Translations under genes and position numbers: made by a program
From: Roseburia intestinalis L1-82
GTDB taxonomy: Bacteria > Bacillota > Clostridia > Lachnospirales > Lachnospiraceae
Assembly (NCBI RefSeq): GCF_900537995.1
Contig: NZ_LR027880.1
Span: 1,806,001-1,870,000 of the forward strand
Direction of reading: 5' to 3'
Length of the DNA stretch: 64,000 nucleotides
The notes under the pieces: generated by a model
Database searches by the model: none
Seen by the model: the letters and a program-made list of their open reading frames with translations, nothing else
What the model was told of the DNA's origin: nothing
Shown: in pieces, positions 61,988 to 64,000 of the stretch
How positions within the stretch are numbered: position 1 is the first letter of the stretch
How the letters are laid out: each line of letters starts with the position of its first letter

Positions 61988-64000
61988 ATGAGCAAAATAT
62001 TTAAAAATATGCTCCCGTACTGGAAGGGACTGATCATTGTTGTTGCACTGTTAGTTGTACAGGCGTGGTGTGATCTGTCTCTTCCGGCATACACATCGGA
62101 TATTATTGATGTCGGAATCCAGAACAAAGGTGTGGAGCATGTGCTGCCGGAGGCAGTAACGGAGGACGAGTTTACACTGGCACAGCTTTTTATGACCGAT
62201 GAGGAGAAGGAAAGCTGGGAAAACAGTTACGAAAAGGACGGAGATGTTTACCGTCTGACCGTTACAGATAAAAAACAGTTAGATGAACTGGATGATACGC
62301 TGCTTCTTCCTCTTCTGATGAACTATCAGATGTCATCGGTGGATGAGCAGACATTTAAAGAGAGTGTGGCAAAACAGACCGGAATGGATCAGGCGATGCT
62401 TGATAACATGAGTATCGAGCAGATCGGGGAGTCCATGGGAGTGCCGCTTACATCTTTTGAGAAAGAGGTCGAGGATGACGACGGAAATACTATGGTAACA
62501 AATTGTGTGGATATGCGCACAGTCTTTGCAGCTATGAAAGCATCAGGGGCTATGACAGAGGAACAGATCCTATCCATGCGCGCTACCGTTTCTGATACGA
62601 TTGATACCATGGGAAGTTCTCTGGTAAAATCGATGGGAATTGCATATGCGGTAAGCTGTGATACAGCGGCAGGAGTGGATATTGATAAGGTACAGACATC
62701 CTATCTCTGGTCAGCCGGTGGCAGAATGGTTGCGATGGCACTTCTTATGGGTGTGGCAACGGTTCTGGTCGGATTCTTTGGCGCGCGCATTGGTGCCGGA
62801 ATCGGACGTGACCTGCGAGGAAAGATATTTGGACAGGTGGTTCGTTTTTCTAACGCGGAGATGGATCATTTTTCCACTGCATCTTTAATTACCAGAAGTA
62901 CGAATGATATCCAGCAGATTCAGATGGTATCTGCAGTGATGATCCGTATGGTTGCCTATGCGCCGATTCTTGGCATCGGAGGTGTATTAAAAATCATCCA
63001 GACAGGAGCAGGAATGGGATGGATCATTATTCTGGCAATCCTTGTGATCCTTGGCTATGTCATGGTATTGATGTCTGTTACAATGCCTCGTTTTAAGCTG
63101 ATGCAGAAACTGGTCGATAAGATCAATCTGGTATCCAGAGAGATCTTAACAGGACTTTCCGTCATTCGTGCATTCGGCAGGGAAACAGAGGAAGAAAAAC
63201 GTTTTGATGCTGCAAATAAAGATCTGACAAAGACCATGCTGTTTACAAACCGTGTCATGACATTTATGATGCCGGGTATGATGCTGATTATGAATCTTCT
63301 GACCGTAGGTATCGTATGGGTAGGCGCGCACAAAATCGATGCCGGTTCCATGCAGGTCGGTTCCATGACTGCATTCATCACCTATGCGATGATGATCGTT
63401 ATGGCATTTTTAATGCTGACAGCAATGTCGATCATGCTTCCGCGTGCAGCAGTGGCAGCAGAACGTATCGATGAGGTTATCCGCACAGAGTCTTCCATAG
63501 AAGATGCAAAAAATCCGGAAGAATTAAGAGAACACAAAGGTGTGATCCGTTTTTCACATGTCAGCTTCCGCTATCCGGGAGCGGAGGCAGATGTGTTGGA
63601 GGATATTGATTTTACAGCGGAGCCGGGTAAGACAACGGCAATCATCGGAAGTACCGGATGTGGAAAATCCACGCTGGTCAACCTGATTCCAAGACTTTAT
63701 GATGTCACAGGCGGAAGTGTTACCTTAGACGGTCAGGATATCCGGAATATCCGTATGGAAGATTTGAGGGAAGAAATCGGTTTTGTGCCGCAGAAAGGTG
63801 TACTGTTTTCCGGTACGATTGCGTCAAACCTGCGTTTTGGAAAACGTGATGCTTCGGATGAGGAGATCAAAGAGGCAGCAGCGATCGCACAGGCAGCCGA
63901 TTTTATTGAGGAGAAACAGGAGAAATACGACAGTGATATCGCACAGGGTGGAAGCAACGTTTCCGGTGGACAAAAGCAGCGTCTTGCCATTGCACGTGCG
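61988..64000 (+). CDS. Multidrug-type ABC exporter, fused permease-ATPase (3' end cut by window)
   Basis: The 671 residues visible form a type I exporter. TM1 (YWKGLIIVVALLVVQAWCDLSL) is followed by an unusual insertion of about 160 residues (about 50-210; acidic, extracytoplasmic) before TM2 (MVAMALLMGVATVLVGFFGARIGAGIG). The ATPase has Walker A GSTGCGKST and Q-loop VPQKGVLFSG, and the window ends just after the signature VSGGQKQR. Coupled to a MarR regulator 3 nt upstream. A second half-transporter probably lies beyond the window, as such genes usually come in pairs (inference). Confidence 0.9.
   Translation, partial: MSKIFKNMLPYWKGLIIVVALLVVQAWCDLSLPAYTSDIIDVGIQNKGVEHVLPEAVTEDEFTLAQLFMTDEEKESWENSYEKDGDVYRLTVTDKKQLDELDDTLLLPLLMNYQMSSVDEQTFKESVAKQTGMDQAMLDNMSIEQIGESMGVPLTSFEKEVEDDDGNTMVTNCVDMRTVFAAMKASGAMTEEQILSMRATVSDTIDTMGSSLVKSMGIAYAVSCDTAAGVDIDKVQTSYLWSAGGRMVAMALLMGVATVLVGFFGARIGAGIGRDLRGKIFGQVVRFSNAEMDHFSTASLITRSTNDIQQIQMVSAVMIRMVAYAPILGIGGVLKIIQTGAGMGWIIILAILVILGYVMVLMSVTMPRFKLMQKLVDKINLVSREILTGLSVIRAFGRETEEEKRFDAANKDLTKTMLFTNRVMTFMMPGMMLIMNLLTVGIVWVGAHKIDAGSMQVGSMTAFITYAMMIVMAFLMLTAMSIMLPRAAVAAERIDEVIRTESSIEDAKNPEELREHKGVIRFSHVSFRYPGAEADVLEDIDFTAEPGKTTAIIGSTGCGKSTLVNLIPRLYDVTGGSVTLDGQDIRNIRMEDLREEIGFVPQKGVLFSGTIASNLRFGKRDASDEEIKEAAAIAQAADFIEEKQEKYDSDIAQGGSNVSGGQKQRLAIARA

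Overview
The window looks like a chromosomal segment of a spore-forming Lachnospiraceae bacterium of the Roseburia/Agathobacter type. The family placement rests on protein character: complete sporulation loci, low-to-mid GC, strong AGGAGG-type ribosome binding sites, and Spo0A, LexA and preQ1-I signals of Firmicutes type. The genus is a guess. No rRNA, tRNA, CRISPR array or insertion sequence was seen.

Layout. 0-4.6 kb: the ftsZ tail, then spoIIGA-sigE behind a Spo0A-type promoter, a beta-CASP nuclease and sigG, which is inverted relative to the Bacillus order. 4.6-25.3 kb: a small unknown protein, a DapF-like protein with both catalytic cysteines replaced by serine, a PqqD-like protein, and a long same-strand run. 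That run is a Gram-positive Pel-type exopolysaccharide cluster: a PelD-like c-di-GMP receptor fused to an SDR domain, PelE-like, a large membrane protein, a DUF2194-type PelA-like protein, PelF and PelG. It continues with further glycosyltransferases, a flippase, a nucleotidyltransferase and two DUF4832/DUF4874 paralogues, and ends in a hairpin terminator.

25.4-32.7 kb: a GT2, a permuted-papain amidase-like protein and a YbhN-type membrane protein. Next come two small proteins that share an N-terminal leader ending AEGVYLASG, an ABC exporter, a PqqD-HPr-kinase-like fusion and a Ser/His signal-peptidase-like protein. This is the best candidate for an undescribed system: export, and possibly modification, of leader-bearing small proteins tied to a surface polysaccharide locus.

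32.7-44.2 kb: a preQ1-I riboswitch with queT, then argS, a secreted protein, cstA, a conserved membrane protein and the full spoIIIAA-AH operon. 44.2-47.2 kb: an accessory pocket with an XRE regulator, an unknown protein and a leucine-rich-repeat surface protein. 47.2-56.8 kb: deoB, prfC, trxA, a DUF3783 gene, recA (LexA box)-recX, rny, a small membrane protein, an orphan response regulator and a 40-residue membrane protein. 56.9-64 kb: a decayed GGDEF remnant, nudF-spoIIM-xerD (an order related to Bacillus), aroF, aroD, and a MarR regulator followed by an ABC exporter cut by the window end.

How the parts may work together (inference): the PelD-like protein keeps an RxxD c-di-GMP site, so c-di-GMP probably gates Pel synthesis. 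PelF polymerises, PelG exports, and PelE and PelD scaffold. The PqqD, nucleotidyltransferase and HPr-kinase-like genes around the cluster resemble cassettes known from polysaccharide and RiPP loci, with no radical SAM enzyme in sight.
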